From: Mycobacterium colombiense
GTDB lineage: Bacteria > Actinomycetota > Actinomycetes > Mycobacteriales > Mycobacteriaceae
NCBI RefSeq assembly: GCF_001953985.1
Contig: NZ_MBEI01000069.1
Location: 62,001 to 126,000, forward strand
DNA length: 64,000 bases
Direction of reading: 5' to 3'
Shown here: in pieces, positions 24,418-32,603 of the stretch
How the letters are laid out: every line of letters starts with the position of its first letter
Numbering within the stretch: position 1 is the stretch's first letter
Notes under the pieces: generated by a model
What the model was told of the DNA's origin: nothing
What the model saw: only the letters and a program-made list of their open reading frames with translations
The model's database searches: none
Translations under genes and position numbers: made by a program

Positions 24418-24455
24418 GCCGAGACCGCAGATTTCAAAATGCCATGTCGTAGCAG
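24418..24455. repeat. 38-bp direct repeat, copy A
   Basis: Identical at 35 of 38 positions to 27763-27800 in the same orientation. Copy B covers the 3' end and stop of the small membrane protein gene at 27779-28141. On the minus strand copy A also reads CYDMAF-stop, but a stop codon lies 24 codons upstream, so it is a gene-end relic. Confidence 0.85.
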
Positions 24456-24601
24456 TGCAAGGCCACTCCGAACCCGTGCTGGTGAACAACATCGGTGCAA
24501 CGAAATTACCTGCGGGACAGAGTATTGTGTGCAATTGCCGCGCGGAGTAGCGTGAGGTTTCCAACAGCAGGAGGCCAGAACCCTAGCTAAGTGGGCACAC
24601 C

Positions 24602-24907
24602 GTGGGACAGTCGGAGCTAACCAGCCTCATCGGCCTGCGAGACGGCGATGGGAATCGAATCCATCTCGTCCGCGTGGATCGTCCCAACGGGACGAGCGGC
24701 TACATGCTCAGGGTCGGGACGGGGAAAGTGTTCCTGAGTGCCGGCGACCTTGCCAGGCTCAACCACGTCATCCGGTTCGAGCTGCATTCGGCGCACCGGA
24801 TCCATTTATTGATTCGGGCGATCCAGCTGCTGATCTTGTGCGCACTGGCATGGCTCCTCGCATACGGCATCCCCGGGCCGCTGTTTGTCTACCCCTGGTC
24901 CTATTGA
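24602..24907 (+). CDS. Small membrane protein, hypothetical
   Basis: GTG 24602 starts a 101-residue protein, VGQSELTSLIGLRDGDGNRI. A soluble N-terminal part (residues 1-65) contains RVDRPNGTSGYMLRVGTGKV and RLNHVIRFELHSAH, followed by one TM helix near the C-terminus (LLIRAIQLLILCALAWLLAY, residues 68-90). A GGAGG sequence lies 28 bp upstream, rather far for this start. No family is recognised. It stands alone between a degraded stretch and a frameshifted gene. Confidence 0.55.
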   Translation: MGQSELTSLIGLRDGDGNRIHLVRVDRPNGTSGYMLRVGTGKVFLSAGDLARLNHVIRFELHSAHRIHLLIRAIQLLILCALAWLLAYGIPGPLFVYPWSY

Positions 24908-24918
24908 GTCACCGCCCA

Positions 24919-25519
24919 TCAAGCACGGATTGTGCCGCGGGCAAACGCTTCTGGCGCACTTTCTCGCTTTCCTAGAAGGTCGCGGCCAGCTGCCCCCGCG
25001 TCGTAGTGGGTATCGTTGGCCAGTCGAAGCAGCAGGTCACCCGAAATGGCGGGCACGACCATCCACATCAGGCCGAAGAATTTGAGATAGCTGAGCGCAT
25101 CGGGACCGATATCGGCCAAGTGGTCCGTGAGCGGAGCAACGAAAAAGACTGTGCGGCAATAGAACTGCAAACAGCTGGCCGCGACGAAGAACCGGATCGT
25201 GGCCGCAGTCCGGTTGTGGAGGAACAGGATCACGAAGACGATCTCGACGACGCCGATGATTCCGGACCGTATTCGACCAGAATCATCAACGGGGTCGCTA
25301 CGCAAGAAGCGAGGGGCGGCCACCGCGTAGGCCCAGAAGTACCACGGGCCTGCGGCGTGTCACTGCCAAGACCATGCATACTGCGGGGATCGACAGCGAG
25401 ATGGCCAGCCAGAACAGCTGTAGGCGGACAAAACGGGCATCGTCGGCCTCCAACCTGACGCGGGCGAACGCAGCGCTGCCCGCTTCACATGGTGGGACTT
25501 TAGATCCAGAGAGCGGCAT
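24919..25519 (-). pseudogene. Frameshifted membrane-protein gene
   Basis: Two minus-strand frames join into one plausible membrane protein. The first (25519 down to 25298) gives RLEADDARFVRLQLFWLAIS and SLSIPAVCMVLAVTRR, then degenerates. The second frame, open below about 25365, gives AGPWYFWAYAVAAPRFLRSD, then GIIGVVEIVFVILFLHN, IRFFVAASCLQFYC and FFGLMWMVVPAISGDLLLRL, ending at 24919. The switch falls in ACACGCCGCAGG at about 25345-25365, with a TGA just above it in the second frame. Four TM helices would result. It could be a true pseudogene or an assembly error. No family recognised. Confidence 0.6.
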
Positions 25520-25629
25520 CCAGGTGGTCGCCTGCGCATGAGCCCTGCGGTCAAGGAGTTGTCCGCTCGGGTCCCGGCGGTGTAGCGAAGTTATAGTCGG
25601 TGTGTGTTGCCTACCTATGATCGCGATTC

Positions 25630-26580
25630 ATGACCGAAGGAGCACTGGGACCGGCGTCGGCGCAAACCCAGGCTGGCGAGATCGCCCCGCTGGATGTCGT
25701 CGGGTCCGGAGTCCTTCCCCCGGTCGCTGCCCGAGTGCGCCGACTTTTTTGGCTGCTCGAGCGGTTGGCGCCCTCACTGGGATCGCGGTGGGCAGTCGAG
25801 TTGTGGTGTACCCCACCGGTTCTCGAGTCGAGTCTGCGCATGCCGCCGGGTGTGTCCCCGGGCAGGCCGATAGAAGCGTATTGGGATGGGCATCGGATCG
25901 CTGGTGAGGAATGGGGCGAGGGGCGGCCGATATATCTGGTACATGGTTGGGGCGGGCAGCGCGCGCATTTGGCAGTGTTCGTCAAACCGCTGGTGGAGGC
26001 GGGGTATCGGGTCGTTGCGTTCGACTTACCCAGCCATAACGAATCGGATCCGGGTGCGCTCGCACCCGGGCGCACTACTGCCACCGAGTGTGCCGACGCG
26101 ATTGCGGCCATGATCGAGGCCCACGGTCCCGCGCACGCGGTGGTAGCTCACTCGCTCGGAGCGAACGCGACCGCATTGGCGGCGGCGGACGGCGCGCCCG
26201 TGGGGCGCTTGGTCTTCTTGGCGCCCATGGGTGATTTCCCGCTCTATCTAGACTGGTTTGCCGCCCGCCACGGCTTCGGCCGCCGAATCCGCGCGGGCCT
26301 GCACCGTCGTCTGGAAAAACGAATCGCCATGAGGTTGGAAGAGACGAACATGACGCGGGTTGGTCGACGGGCCAACTACCCGCCGTTGCTTCTCATCCAC
26401 GACCCCGACGACCCGGACAGCCCGTATGCCGCCAGCGAACGACTGGCCACGGCATGGCAAGGCGCACAATTTTTGACAACGCGGGGGCTCGGCCGACTAG
26501 CTCATTACCGAATCCTGCGCCACCGCCCCGCTATTAATGCCGGGGTAGAGTTCATCGGCGACCAAGCGGCTGAAAGTTGA
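25630..26580 (+). CDS. Alpha/beta hydrolase
   Basis: A 316-residue protein. YLVHGWGGQRAHLAVFVKPL (about 102-121) is the oxyanion region, then VVAFDLPSHNES, and the nucleophile elbow AHSLGANA with Ser at 175. The acidic residue is probably in LLLIHDPDDPDSPY near residue 258, and the histidine in GRLAHYRILRHRP near residue 293. Similar to esterase/lipase-type proteins with lid helices between residues 190 and 245. No signal peptide. Convergent with the dehydratase gene. Substrate unknown. Confidence 0.85.
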   Translation: MTEGALGPASAQTQAGEIAPLDVVGSGVLPPVAARVRRLFWLLERLAPSLGSRWAVELWCTPPVLESSLRMPPGVSPGRPIEAYWDGHRIAGEEWGEGRPIYLVHGWGGQRAHLAVFVKPLVEAGYRVVAFDLPSHNESDPGALAPGRTTATECADAIAAMIEAHGPAHAVVAHSLGANATALAAADGAPVGRLVFLAPMGDFPLYLDWFAARHGFGRRIRAGLHRRLEKRIAMRLEETNMTRVGRRANYPPLLLIHDPDDPDSPYAASERLATAWQGAQFLTTRGLGRLAHYRILRHRPAINAGVEFIGDQAAES

Positions 26581-26650
26581 TCGCAGGCACCGTTACGTGC
26601 CAACCCGGTTTAGCTAATTGGTGGCGGCCCGTTCTGCACCGCGGCAGGCC

Positions 26651-27682
26651 TCAGCGGAAGCGGATATTCAACGTCGCCAGGCCAAAGATCTTGCGGCCGG
26701 CCGACTTTGCGCCGACGATCACGACCCCGGTGCGGGTTTCCGGGTCCAGCGACTTGATCCGGCCGCTGTATTCGATGTCGGCGCCCTCGGCGGCCGACAC
26801 GATCACGGGCTGGGACAACCGCACCGCGTAGCGGGTAACCGCACCGGGATCGCCCGACCACGCGGAGCCGAATCCGGCACCCAATCCCATGGTGAGCATG
26901 CCGTGGGCGATCACGTCGGGCTGCCCCGCCAGTTTGGCGAGGTTCTCGTCCCAATGAAGCGGGTTGGCATCGCAAGCCACCCCGGAGTAGTTCACCAGGT
27001 CGCCGCGCGACAGCCGGGCGTGGTGGACCGGTAACTCGTCGCCGACCTTTACATCATCGAAGTTTGGTGTCCCCGGGATGCGGGTCGTGCCCCCGTGGGC
27101 GATCCGAACCTCGTCCGCGGGGCGCACCGTCTTCTGGTAGTCCGCCTCGGAATAGTCGATTCCGGCGAGGTTCACGTCATGCATCATCACTTGCTGAGCG
27201 ACCGTCCTGATAGCCGGATCGACATCCTCGGCGGTGACACCGACGACGGTGGTGTGCAGGGTGTGCACCCGCTCACCGGCGGTGTCGGTGAATGTATTGG
27301 TCACGGTGATCAAGTCCCTGCCGGCGATCCTGCGCACCGATGACAGTTCGACGTCGATGTGCAGTTCGTCGCCGGCCACGATCGGTCGGTGCTGCTCGAA
27401 GACTTCCTCGGTCTGCAGATACATCTCGTAACCGATGACGACCGATTCGAAGAGGTGGCGGTTGGCTGCCATAGCCGGGGCGGACGTGAACGTCAGCGGA
27501 GCCACCAGGTCCGAATATCCCAGTTCAGCGGCGGCGGCGAGTTTCCAGTGCGCAGGGTGATAGTCCTGCACGGCACGGGCGAACTCGCGCAACTTTTCGC
27601 GGCCGACCTGGTACGTGTCGTCGATCCGGTAGTAATGGCCGACCCTCGATTCGAGCGCCGACGTTTCTGCTGCTGCTGTCAT
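26651..27682 (-). CDS. Fused HadA/HadB-like (3R)-hydroxyacyl dehydratase, double hotdog
   Basis: A 343-residue protein with two hotdog domains. The N-terminal one (about 10-150) resembles HadA: VGHYYRIDDTYQVGREKLRE, VAPLTFTSAPAMAANRHLFE. The C-terminal one (about 200-335) is MaoC/HadB-like and carries the hydratase motif NYSGVACDANPLHWDENLA with Asp and His, then AHGMLTMGLGAGF. In M. tuberculosis HadA and HadB are separate subunits dehydrating (3R)-hydroxyacyl-ACP in FAS-II mycolate elongation; this protein joins both types in one chain. Cytosolic. It may act in mycolate or other long-chain metabolism. Its start region contains no other gene within 95 bp. Confidence 0.88.
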   Translation of the reverse strand: MTAAAETSALESRVGHYYRIDDTYQVGREKLREFARAVQDYHPAHWKLAAAAELGYSDLVAPLTFTSAPAMAANRHLFESVVIGYEMYLQTEEVFEQHRPIVAGDELHIDVELSSVRRIAGRDLITVTNTFTDTAGERVHTLHTTVVGVTAEDVDPAIRTVAQQVMMHDVNLAGIDYSEADYQKTVRPADEVRIAHGGTTRIPGTPNFDDVKVGDELPVHHARLSRGDLVNYSGVACDANPLHWDENLAKLAGQPDVIAHGMLTMGLGAGFGSAWSGDPGAVTRYAVRLSQPVIVSAAEGADIEYSGRIKSLDPETRTGVVIVGAKSAGRKIFGLATLNIRFR

Positions 27683-27762
27683 GAATGCCCAACTTTTCTA
27701 TCGGCCTGTTCACGGATGCCGACCCACGCACACTAACGCGCCGACACCAGGCCACCGGAGGG

Positions 27763-27800
27763 GCCGAGACGGCCGATTTCAAAAGGCCATGTCGTAGCAG
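27763..27800. repeat. 38-bp direct repeat, copy B
   Basis: Partner of 24418-24455 (three mismatches), same orientation, 3345 bp apart. It covers the last codons CYDMAF and the stop of the small membrane protein gene. Confidence 0.85.
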
Positions 27801-28141
27801 ACCCACAGCAACGGGCCGACCAAGATCAAAGCCAGCAGGGTAAGGCCTCCGATGAGCCGCCACGTAATGGTCGAGCGAAAGATCACCGCCGTTACGGCCG
27901 ACGCGGTCGCCAGGACTATCAACACGGCCGCGATGACGACTTCGGTGCGTGCCGATTGCACCGCGGATTCGGAGAACAGCGGGAATAAGCCGGTTTTCAA
28001 TTTGAACGCCAGAGCGCGATTGCTCTCGGCGATCAGCAACAGCAGAAGCGCGAGCATCATCGCCGCCAAACCGGCCAGCGACACACAAGCGCCGAAGATA
28101 TTCCGGTTGCGGGGATCTATCGGACCCGTGTACTCGGGCAT
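27779..28141 (-). CDS. Small integral membrane protein, hypothetical
   Basis: ATG 28141 gives 120 residues, MPEYTGPIDPRNRNIFGACV at the start, with three predicted TM helices: VSLAGLAAMMLALLLLLIAE, EVVIAAVLIVLATASAVTAV and LIGGLTLLALILVGPLLWVC, ending YDMAF. The longer upstream frame (to 28375) is Arg-rich and unlikely. No family recognised. The 3' end is duplicated 3.3 kb away. Divergent from the GtrA-like gene. Confidence 0.65.
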   Translation of the reverse strand: MPEYTGPIDPRNRNIFGACVSLAGLAAMMLALLLLLIAESNRALAFKLKTGLFPLFSESAVQSARTEVVIAAVLIVLATASAVTAVIFRSTITWRLIGGLTLLALILVGPLLWVCYDMAF

Positions 28142-28233
28142 ATCGTCCACAATCCAGATCGTAGGGGCTCGGCCCGCGGCGACAGGGGCGAAGCGCAGAC
28201 TGCGCCGTTGACCGCAGTTGGCCGGCTGATCAC

Positions 28234-28740
28234 GTGGTGGATACCTGGTCATGTCACCGTGCTCATGTGCGAGCGGAACCGTCGACGGGCCAATCACGCC
28301 TGGCCGGCCGGTTCCATACCTGGTGCGAGGTGTTCGTCGCACGGCTGCCGCTCGGGCTCGGGGCATTCGTCGCACCGACGTTCGTCGGCTTCTGCGTGAT
28401 CAACGGCTTCACCTTCGGCGTCGATCTGACCATCCTCACGGGTTTGCGTGGCGCGCTCGGCGCTCCGGTGCCGATCGCGGTCACGGTTGCTTATGTCTGC
28501 GCGTTCACGCTCAGCTACGTGCTCAATCGCATGTTCAATTTCCGGTCCCACGCACCCGTCGGGCCCCAGGTCGCGACCTACGTCGTAGTGGTCGTCGTCA
28601 ATTACCTGGCTTTCATCCTGGGGGTGACGACCGCGCTGACCTCCATTGGAGTGCAGTATCAGCTGTCGCGGCTGGCGGCGGGCATGTGTGAAGCGGTGTA
28701 CATGTACAGCGCGATGAGGTGGGTGGTTTTCCGCCGCTGA
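28234..28740 (+). CDS. GtrA family membrane protein
   Basis: A 168-residue protein with four TM helices: VAPTFVGFCVINGFTFGVDL, VPIAVTVAYVCAFTLSYVLN, VATYVVVVVVNYLAFILGVT, and LSRLAAGMCEAVYMYSAMRW with the final VVFRR. The motif SYVLNRMFNFRS after helix 2 is the GtrA signature. GtrA proteins are thought to help flip polyprenyl-linked sugars used for surface glycan decoration. The first 30 residues read poorly and the start may lie later, near residue 30; no ribosome site resolves it. Confidence 0.82.
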   Translation: MVDTWSCHRAHVRAEPSTGQSRLAGRFHTWCEVFVARLPLGLGAFVAPTFVGFCVINGFTFGVDLTILTGLRGALGAPVPIAVTVAYVCAFTLSYVLNRMFNFRSHAPVGPQVATYVVVVVVNYLAFILGVTTALTSIGVQYQLSRLAAGMCEAVYMYSAMRWVVFRR

Positions 28741-28759
28741 CCCGCACGCCGGCTCGCAC

Positions 28760-29107
28760 TTGTTGGCCGAGGTGTGGCCGGTGCGTGACCTTCTCGCGAC
28801 GGTGGCGAAGGACGCTCGACACGTGACGGTAATCGCGGTCATCGCCGCGCTCGCGACAGCTACCTGCATCGGCTACTACTTCGGACGGCGCGCGGCCTCG
28901 GCCCCGCCGAGCTGGAAGAAGAGAACGAGCCGGATCGCGCTGAGCAGGCAGGCCGTCAACCTGCTCGCGATGATCACCGCGCGCCGGATCCAGCAGCGCT
29001 TTCGGGTCCAGCGCAGCGTCTCCGACGTAGCCGCCAGATACGGGCTGAGAGTAGTTGCGCCCCTCCAATTTCGGCGCGATGGCGTGGTGCGGTTGCGGTC
29101 CTATTAA
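28760..29107 (+). CDS. Small hypothetical membrane-anchored protein
   Basis: A 115-codon frame; possible starts are TTG 28760 or GTG 28778 (VRDLLATVAKDARHVTVIAV). One TM helix (VIAVIAALATATCIGYYFG, about residues 24-42) is followed by a basic, Arg/Lys-rich tail of about 70 residues (KKRTSRIALSRQAVNLLAMI). It lies 20-40 bp after the GtrA-like gene and 12 bp before the SDR, in the same direction. No family recognised; moderate support from composition and context. Confidence 0.5.
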   Translation: MLAEVWPVRDLLATVAKDARHVTVIAVIAALATATCIGYYFGRRAASAPPSWKKRTSRIALSRQAVNLLAMITARRIQQRFRVQRSVSDVAARYGLRVVAPLQFRRDGVVRLRSY

Positions 29108-29118
29108 GGTGCATTGGC

Positions 29119-29859
29119 ATGGCTGCACTGCAGGGCAAAGTGGCGTTGGTGACCGGAGCGTCGTCGGGCCTGGGCGCCGAAACGGCAAAGTTGTTTTCCC
29201 GCGAGGGCGCAACGGTTTTCGGCATCGGCCGTGACACCGGACGCTTGACCGACGTTTTCACCGACATCGAACATGGCGGATTCGCGTCGGTGGACATCGG
29301 ATCGGTGCAGGCCTGCCGGGACGCGGTCGAGCAGTGCGTCCGCGACTTCGGCGGTTTGGACGTCCTCGTCAACGTCGCGGGGCGCCACCAGATGCGGCGG
29401 ACGGAGTCGATGACCGACGACGACTGGGAACAAGACCTTGCGGTGAACCTCAATGGGCCGTTCTACCTGTGCAGGGCGGCGCTGCCTCACCTGCTGCAAC
29501 GGGGCGGAAACATCGTCAACGTCAGCTCCATCGCCGGAGTCGAGGGGCAGGCGTATTCGGCCGGTTACTGTGCCGCCAAGCACGGCCTGATCGGCCTCAC
29601 CCGCGCATTGGCGGTGGAGTACACCGCGGATCGGTTGCGCGTCAACGCGGTCTGTCCCGGCGGCATGCTCACGCCGCAGATCGAACAGTTCAGCGCGCCA
29701 GACGATCCCAACTACGACCTGATCATGCGGACGGCGTCGCCACGCGGCATGATGCAACCCCTCGACGTCGCCAACGTGATCGCCTTCCTCGCCAGCGATG
29801 CCGCGGCCGCGATTCACGGCGCCGTCTATCGCGTCGACAACGGTAAAGGCGCGGGCTGA
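29119..29859 (+). CDS. SDR family oxidoreductase (FabG-like)
   Basis: A 246-residue classical short-chain dehydrogenase. TGASSGLG at 12-19, VNVAG near 84-88, catalytic Ser in NVSSIAG (136-137), Tyr150 and Lys154 in GYCAAKHGL, and PGGML after the active site. All catalytic residues are present. It would reduce or oxidise a keto/hydroxy substrate with NAD(P)(H). Cytosolic. It is convergent with the DUF5134 gene, 10 bp apart. Substrate unknown. Confidence 0.9.
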   Translation: MAALQGKVALVTGASSGLGAETAKLFSREGATVFGIGRDTGRLTDVFTDIEHGGFASVDIGSVQACRDAVEQCVRDFGGLDVLVNVAGRHQMRRTESMTDDDWEQDLAVNLNGPFYLCRAALPHLLQRGGNIVNVSSIAGVEGQAYSAGYCAAKHGLIGLTRALAVEYTADRLRVNAVCPGGMLTPQIEQFSAPDDPNYDLIMRTASPRGMMQPLDVANVIAFLASDAAAAIHGAVYRVDNGKGAG

Positions 29860-29869
29860 GCAGCGCTCG

Positions 29870-30526
29870 TTACCGGACGACGAGCGCGTCGAACATGAGC
29901 GCGGTGCCGGCGGCGGTGGACGCCTGATACAGCGGTTCCCACCACACCGCTCGCGCGGTGGTCGGCACCCGGTTCATCCGGCGTTCGCCGACGAACCGGT
30001 AGGACCAATACAGTGCCACGGCGGCGAACGCCGCCACCCCGATCCAGTTCGCCGCGGAGACCCAGGGGAAGCCGACCGTGGCCGGGGCCATGTCATGTGA
30101 GGGCAGCTTCATGCCGGGCATTTCCATGACCTCCGAATCCGGTTGTGAATGCCGGTGTGTGGAAACGCCCGACACGGCCCCGCTCATCAGCGCGTACATC
30201 CATGCCATCGCCGCCATCATCACGGCGTAGTAGCAGGTCTTCAGCCGCTGACGCGATGCCGAAGACGCCCAGACGGCAATGCCCACAAACCAGACGCCGG
30301 CCAGGAGAAAAAAGAGCGTCGGACCGATCGCCGGCAGGTCGAGCCCAACGCGCCATACCATCAAAACCATCGCGACCGACATGGTCAGGTGCAGCAGGTG
30401 AGTGAGCCGACTCGTCCATCGATCATGTTGGGCGACAGCGAGGTACGCGTACATGGCGACACTCACGCCGAACAGAACGGTGACGGTCCAGCGCAGCGCC
30501 GGTTCGCCGATCATGGCATGCAACAT
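29870..30526 (-). CDS. DUF5134 membrane protein, probably copper-regulated
   Basis: A 218-residue polytopic protein of the DUF5134 type. Helices: WTVTVLFGVSVAMYAYLAVA, LLHLTMSVAMVLMVWRVGLD, IGPTLFFLLAGVWFVGIAVW, YYAVMMAAMAWMYALMSGAV and WIGVAAFAAVALYWSYRFVG. Between helices 4 and 5 a loop GVSTHRHSQPDSEVMEMPGM with a further KLPSHDM is rich in Met and His, ligands typical for Cu(I)/Cu(II). A perfect TACCC-N5-GGGTA operator lies 45 bp upstream. Function unproven; copper handling at the membrane is inferred from both features. Confidence 0.82.
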   Translation of the reverse strand: MLHAMIGEPALRWTVTVLFGVSVAMYAYLAVAQHDRWTSRLTHLLHLTMSVAMVLMVWRVGLDLPAIGPTLFFLLAGVWFVGIAVWASSASRQRLKTCYYAVMMAAMAWMYALMSGAVSGVSTHRHSQPDSEVMEMPGMKLPSHDMAPATVGFPWVSAANWIGVAAFAAVALYWSYRFVGERRMNRVPTTARAVWWEPLYQASTAAGTALMFDALVVR

Positions 30527-30570
30527 CGTGACCTGACGAAAATCATCCGCCGTGTGCCCATGGGACTACG

Positions 30571-30585
30571 TACCCCTACGGGGTA
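30571..30585. promoter_or_regulatory. RicR/CsoR-type copper operator TACCCCTACGGGGTA
   Basis: Matches TACCC-N5-GGGTA, the palindrome bound by the copper-sensing repressor RicR in M. tuberculosis, with arms extended to 6 bp. It lies 45 bp upstream of the DUF5134 start (minus strand) and 186 bp upstream of the divergent FAD oxidase, so the former is the likely target. Confidence 0.72.
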
Positions 30586-30756
30586 TTCGAGCCAACCATA
30601 GTCGAGGGTGTCGGCGAAGAGCCGGAAAACCCAGCCTATGTACCGGGGGCGCGATAACGGTTCGGGCACGTTTCAATCACCCCCCGACACGTCGTGCGGC
30701 ACCACGCTTCTCGTCGTTGACAATTCGGGGCATGACGCAATCGCGGGAGTCCGACG

Positions 30757-32190
30757 ATGGCGCGTGAGTTCTCGCGGCAGACGTTTCTGCGAGGCGCGGT
30801 CGGCGCGTTGGCCACCGGCGCGGTCCTCGGTGCACCCCGGGTCGCCGCCGATCCAAGGGCTACCGGTTGGGAGGGCCTATCCACCGCCCTCGGCGGGAAG
30901 GTGCTGCTTCCCGATAGCCCCCAATTCGCCGGAGCCAAACAGGTTTTCAACACCAACTACAACGGGCTGACACCCGCGGCGGTAGTCACCCCGACATCGG
31001 CGGCCGACGTGCAAAAGGCGATGGCCTTCGCGGCCGCCCACAACCTCAAGGTCGCCCCGCGCAGCGGCGGGCACTCCTACATCGGCGCGTCGACCGCCAA
31101 CGGCGCGATGGTGCTGGACCTGCGCCAACTGCCCGGGGATGCCAATTACGACGCCGCCACCGGGCAGGTGACGGTGACGCCGGCGACGAGCCTGTACACG
31201 ATGCACCGGACGCTGGCCGCGGCCGGTCGCGGCATCCCAACCGGTACGTGTCCGTCGGTCGGTGCCGCGGGGCACGCGCTGGGCGGCGGCATGGGAGCCC
31301 AATCCCGGCATGCCGGACTGCTCTGCGATCAGTTGACGTCGGCGTCGGTGGTGCTGCCCAGTGGCCAGGCGGTCACCGCGTCCGCCGCCAGCAACCCGGA
31401 CCTGTTCTGGGCGCTGCGCGGTGGTGGTGGCGGTAACTTCGGCGTGACGACCTCGCTGACCTTCGCCACGTTTCCCACCAAGGACGTCGACGTCGTCAAC
31501 CTCAACTTCCCGCCACAGTCGTTCGCGCAGGTCCTCGTCGGATGGCAGAACTGGCTTCGCACCGCCGACCGCAACAGCTGGGCGCTGGCGGATGCCACCG
31601 TCGACCCGATGGGCGTGCATTGCCGGATCCTGGCAACATGCCCGGCCGGGTCGGGTAACAGCGCTGCGGCCGCGATCACCCAGGCGGCGGGGCTGCAGCC
31701 GTCGGGTACCGAAAACCACACCTTCAATTACATGGACCTGGTGAATTATCTGGCCGTCGGCAACCTCAACCCGTCACCGCTCGGTTACGTCGGTGGATCC
31801 GACGTCTTCGCCACGGTCGACGCGGGGGTGGCGCAGGGGATCGCCTCGGCGGTCAATGCCTTTCCCCGCGGCGCCGGCCGCATGCTGGCCATCATGCACG
31901 CTATGGACGGCGCGCTCGCCTCGGTGGCGCCCGCCGCCACCGCCTTTCCGTGGCGCAGGCAGTCGGCGCTGGTGCAGTGGTACGTGGAGACGGGCGATCC
32001 GGCGGCGGCGACCAACTGGCTCACCACGGCACATCAAGCGGTGCAACAGTATTCGGTCGGTGGGTACGTGAACTACATCGAGGCCAACCAGCCGCCGTCG
32101 CGCTATTTCGGCCAAAACCTGCCCCGGCTGAGCGCCGTACGGCAGAAATACGATCCCGGCCGCGTCATGTTCTCGGGGTTGAACTACTAG
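30757..32190 (+). CDS. Secreted FAD-linked oxidase, BBE-like (Rv0063-like)
   Basis: A 477-residue protein. The N-terminus MAREFSRQTFLRGAVGALAT followed by GAVLGAPRVAADP looks like a Tat-type signal with an imperfect R-x-x-x-R in place of RR. FAD_binding_4 domain at 65-220: VAPRSGGHSYIGASTANGAM has the histidine (SGGHS) that usually bonds FAD covalently, and GTCPSVGAAGHALGGGMGAQ follows. The C-terminal BBE segment is VNYIEANQPPSRYFGQNLPR, LSAVRQKYDPGRVMF. It oxidises an alcohol or sugar-like substrate in the envelope. Resembles M. tuberculosis Rv0063 in layout and neighbourhood. Confidence 0.9.
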   Translation: MAREFSRQTFLRGAVGALATGAVLGAPRVAADPRATGWEGLSTALGGKVLLPDSPQFAGAKQVFNTNYNGLTPAAVVTPTSAADVQKAMAFAAAHNLKVAPRSGGHSYIGASTANGAMVLDLRQLPGDANYDAATGQVTVTPATSLYTMHRTLAAAGRGIPTGTCPSVGAAGHALGGGMGAQSRHAGLLCDQLTSASVVLPSGQAVTASAASNPDLFWALRGGGGGNFGVTTSLTFATFPTKDVDVVNLNFPPQSFAQVLVGWQNWLRTADRNSWALADATVDPMGVHCRILATCPAGSGNSAAAAITQAAGLQPSGTENHTFNYMDLVNYLAVGNLNPSPLGYVGGSDVFATVDAGVAQGIASAVNAFPRGAGRMLAIMHAMDGALASVAPAATAFPWRRQSALVQWYVETGDPAAATNWLTTAHQAVQQYSVGGYVNYIEANQPPSRYFGQNLPRLSAVRQKYDPGRVMFSGLNY

Positions 32191-32268
32191 CCGCCAGTCG
32201 CCCGACGGTTAGCCCGGCTTCGCACGGGGTACATCCAGTATGTCTGTGGCGAGTTGAGGGGTTGGCGA

Positions 32269-32439
32269 ATGGCAATCGAGCACGGTCGTACACGGTGCCC
32301 CCGTTGCATGGCGTGGGCGCAGTACCGGTTTCTTGAGCGCGATGACGACAAGCTCGAGTATCAGGTGCATTGCGATGCGTGCGGGAACCTGTACTCCGAG
32401 GTGACTATCGCGTCGTCGGTTAGCACGCCGGCCGCCTGA
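32269..32439 (+). CDS. Small zinc-ribbon protein, 56 residues
   Basis: ATG 32269 with GAGGGGTTGG upstream. Contains CPRCMAWAQYRFLERDDDKL and HCDACGNLYSEV: two CxxC pairs about 24 residues apart, an obvious zinc-ribbon layout. No catalytic motif. Such small ribbons bind nucleic acid or protein partners. Lies between the FAD oxidase and the Crp paralogue, same strand. Function unknown. Confidence 0.68.
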   Translation: MAIEHGRTRCPRCMAWAQYRFLERDDDKLEYQVHCDACGNLYSEVTIASSVSTPAA

Positions 32440-32603
32440 ATGGCTCACCCGGCTCACGTTCCACGCCGAGGCGGCGGGCACTACCTGCTACGTTACGGAA
32501 CTGCGTCCTGGTGTAAGGTCTGGACCGCGAGCTAAGACGCCCCCCATTCTGGAGCAGCGCCTAGTGCGCGCAACGCCGTGCGAAACGCGTTGAAAGGGGC
32601 GGC

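Noticed and set aside
24334..24555. 73-codon plus frame
   Set aside because: No ribosome site, unusual Cys/Arg/Thr mix, and it runs across the orphan repeat copy.
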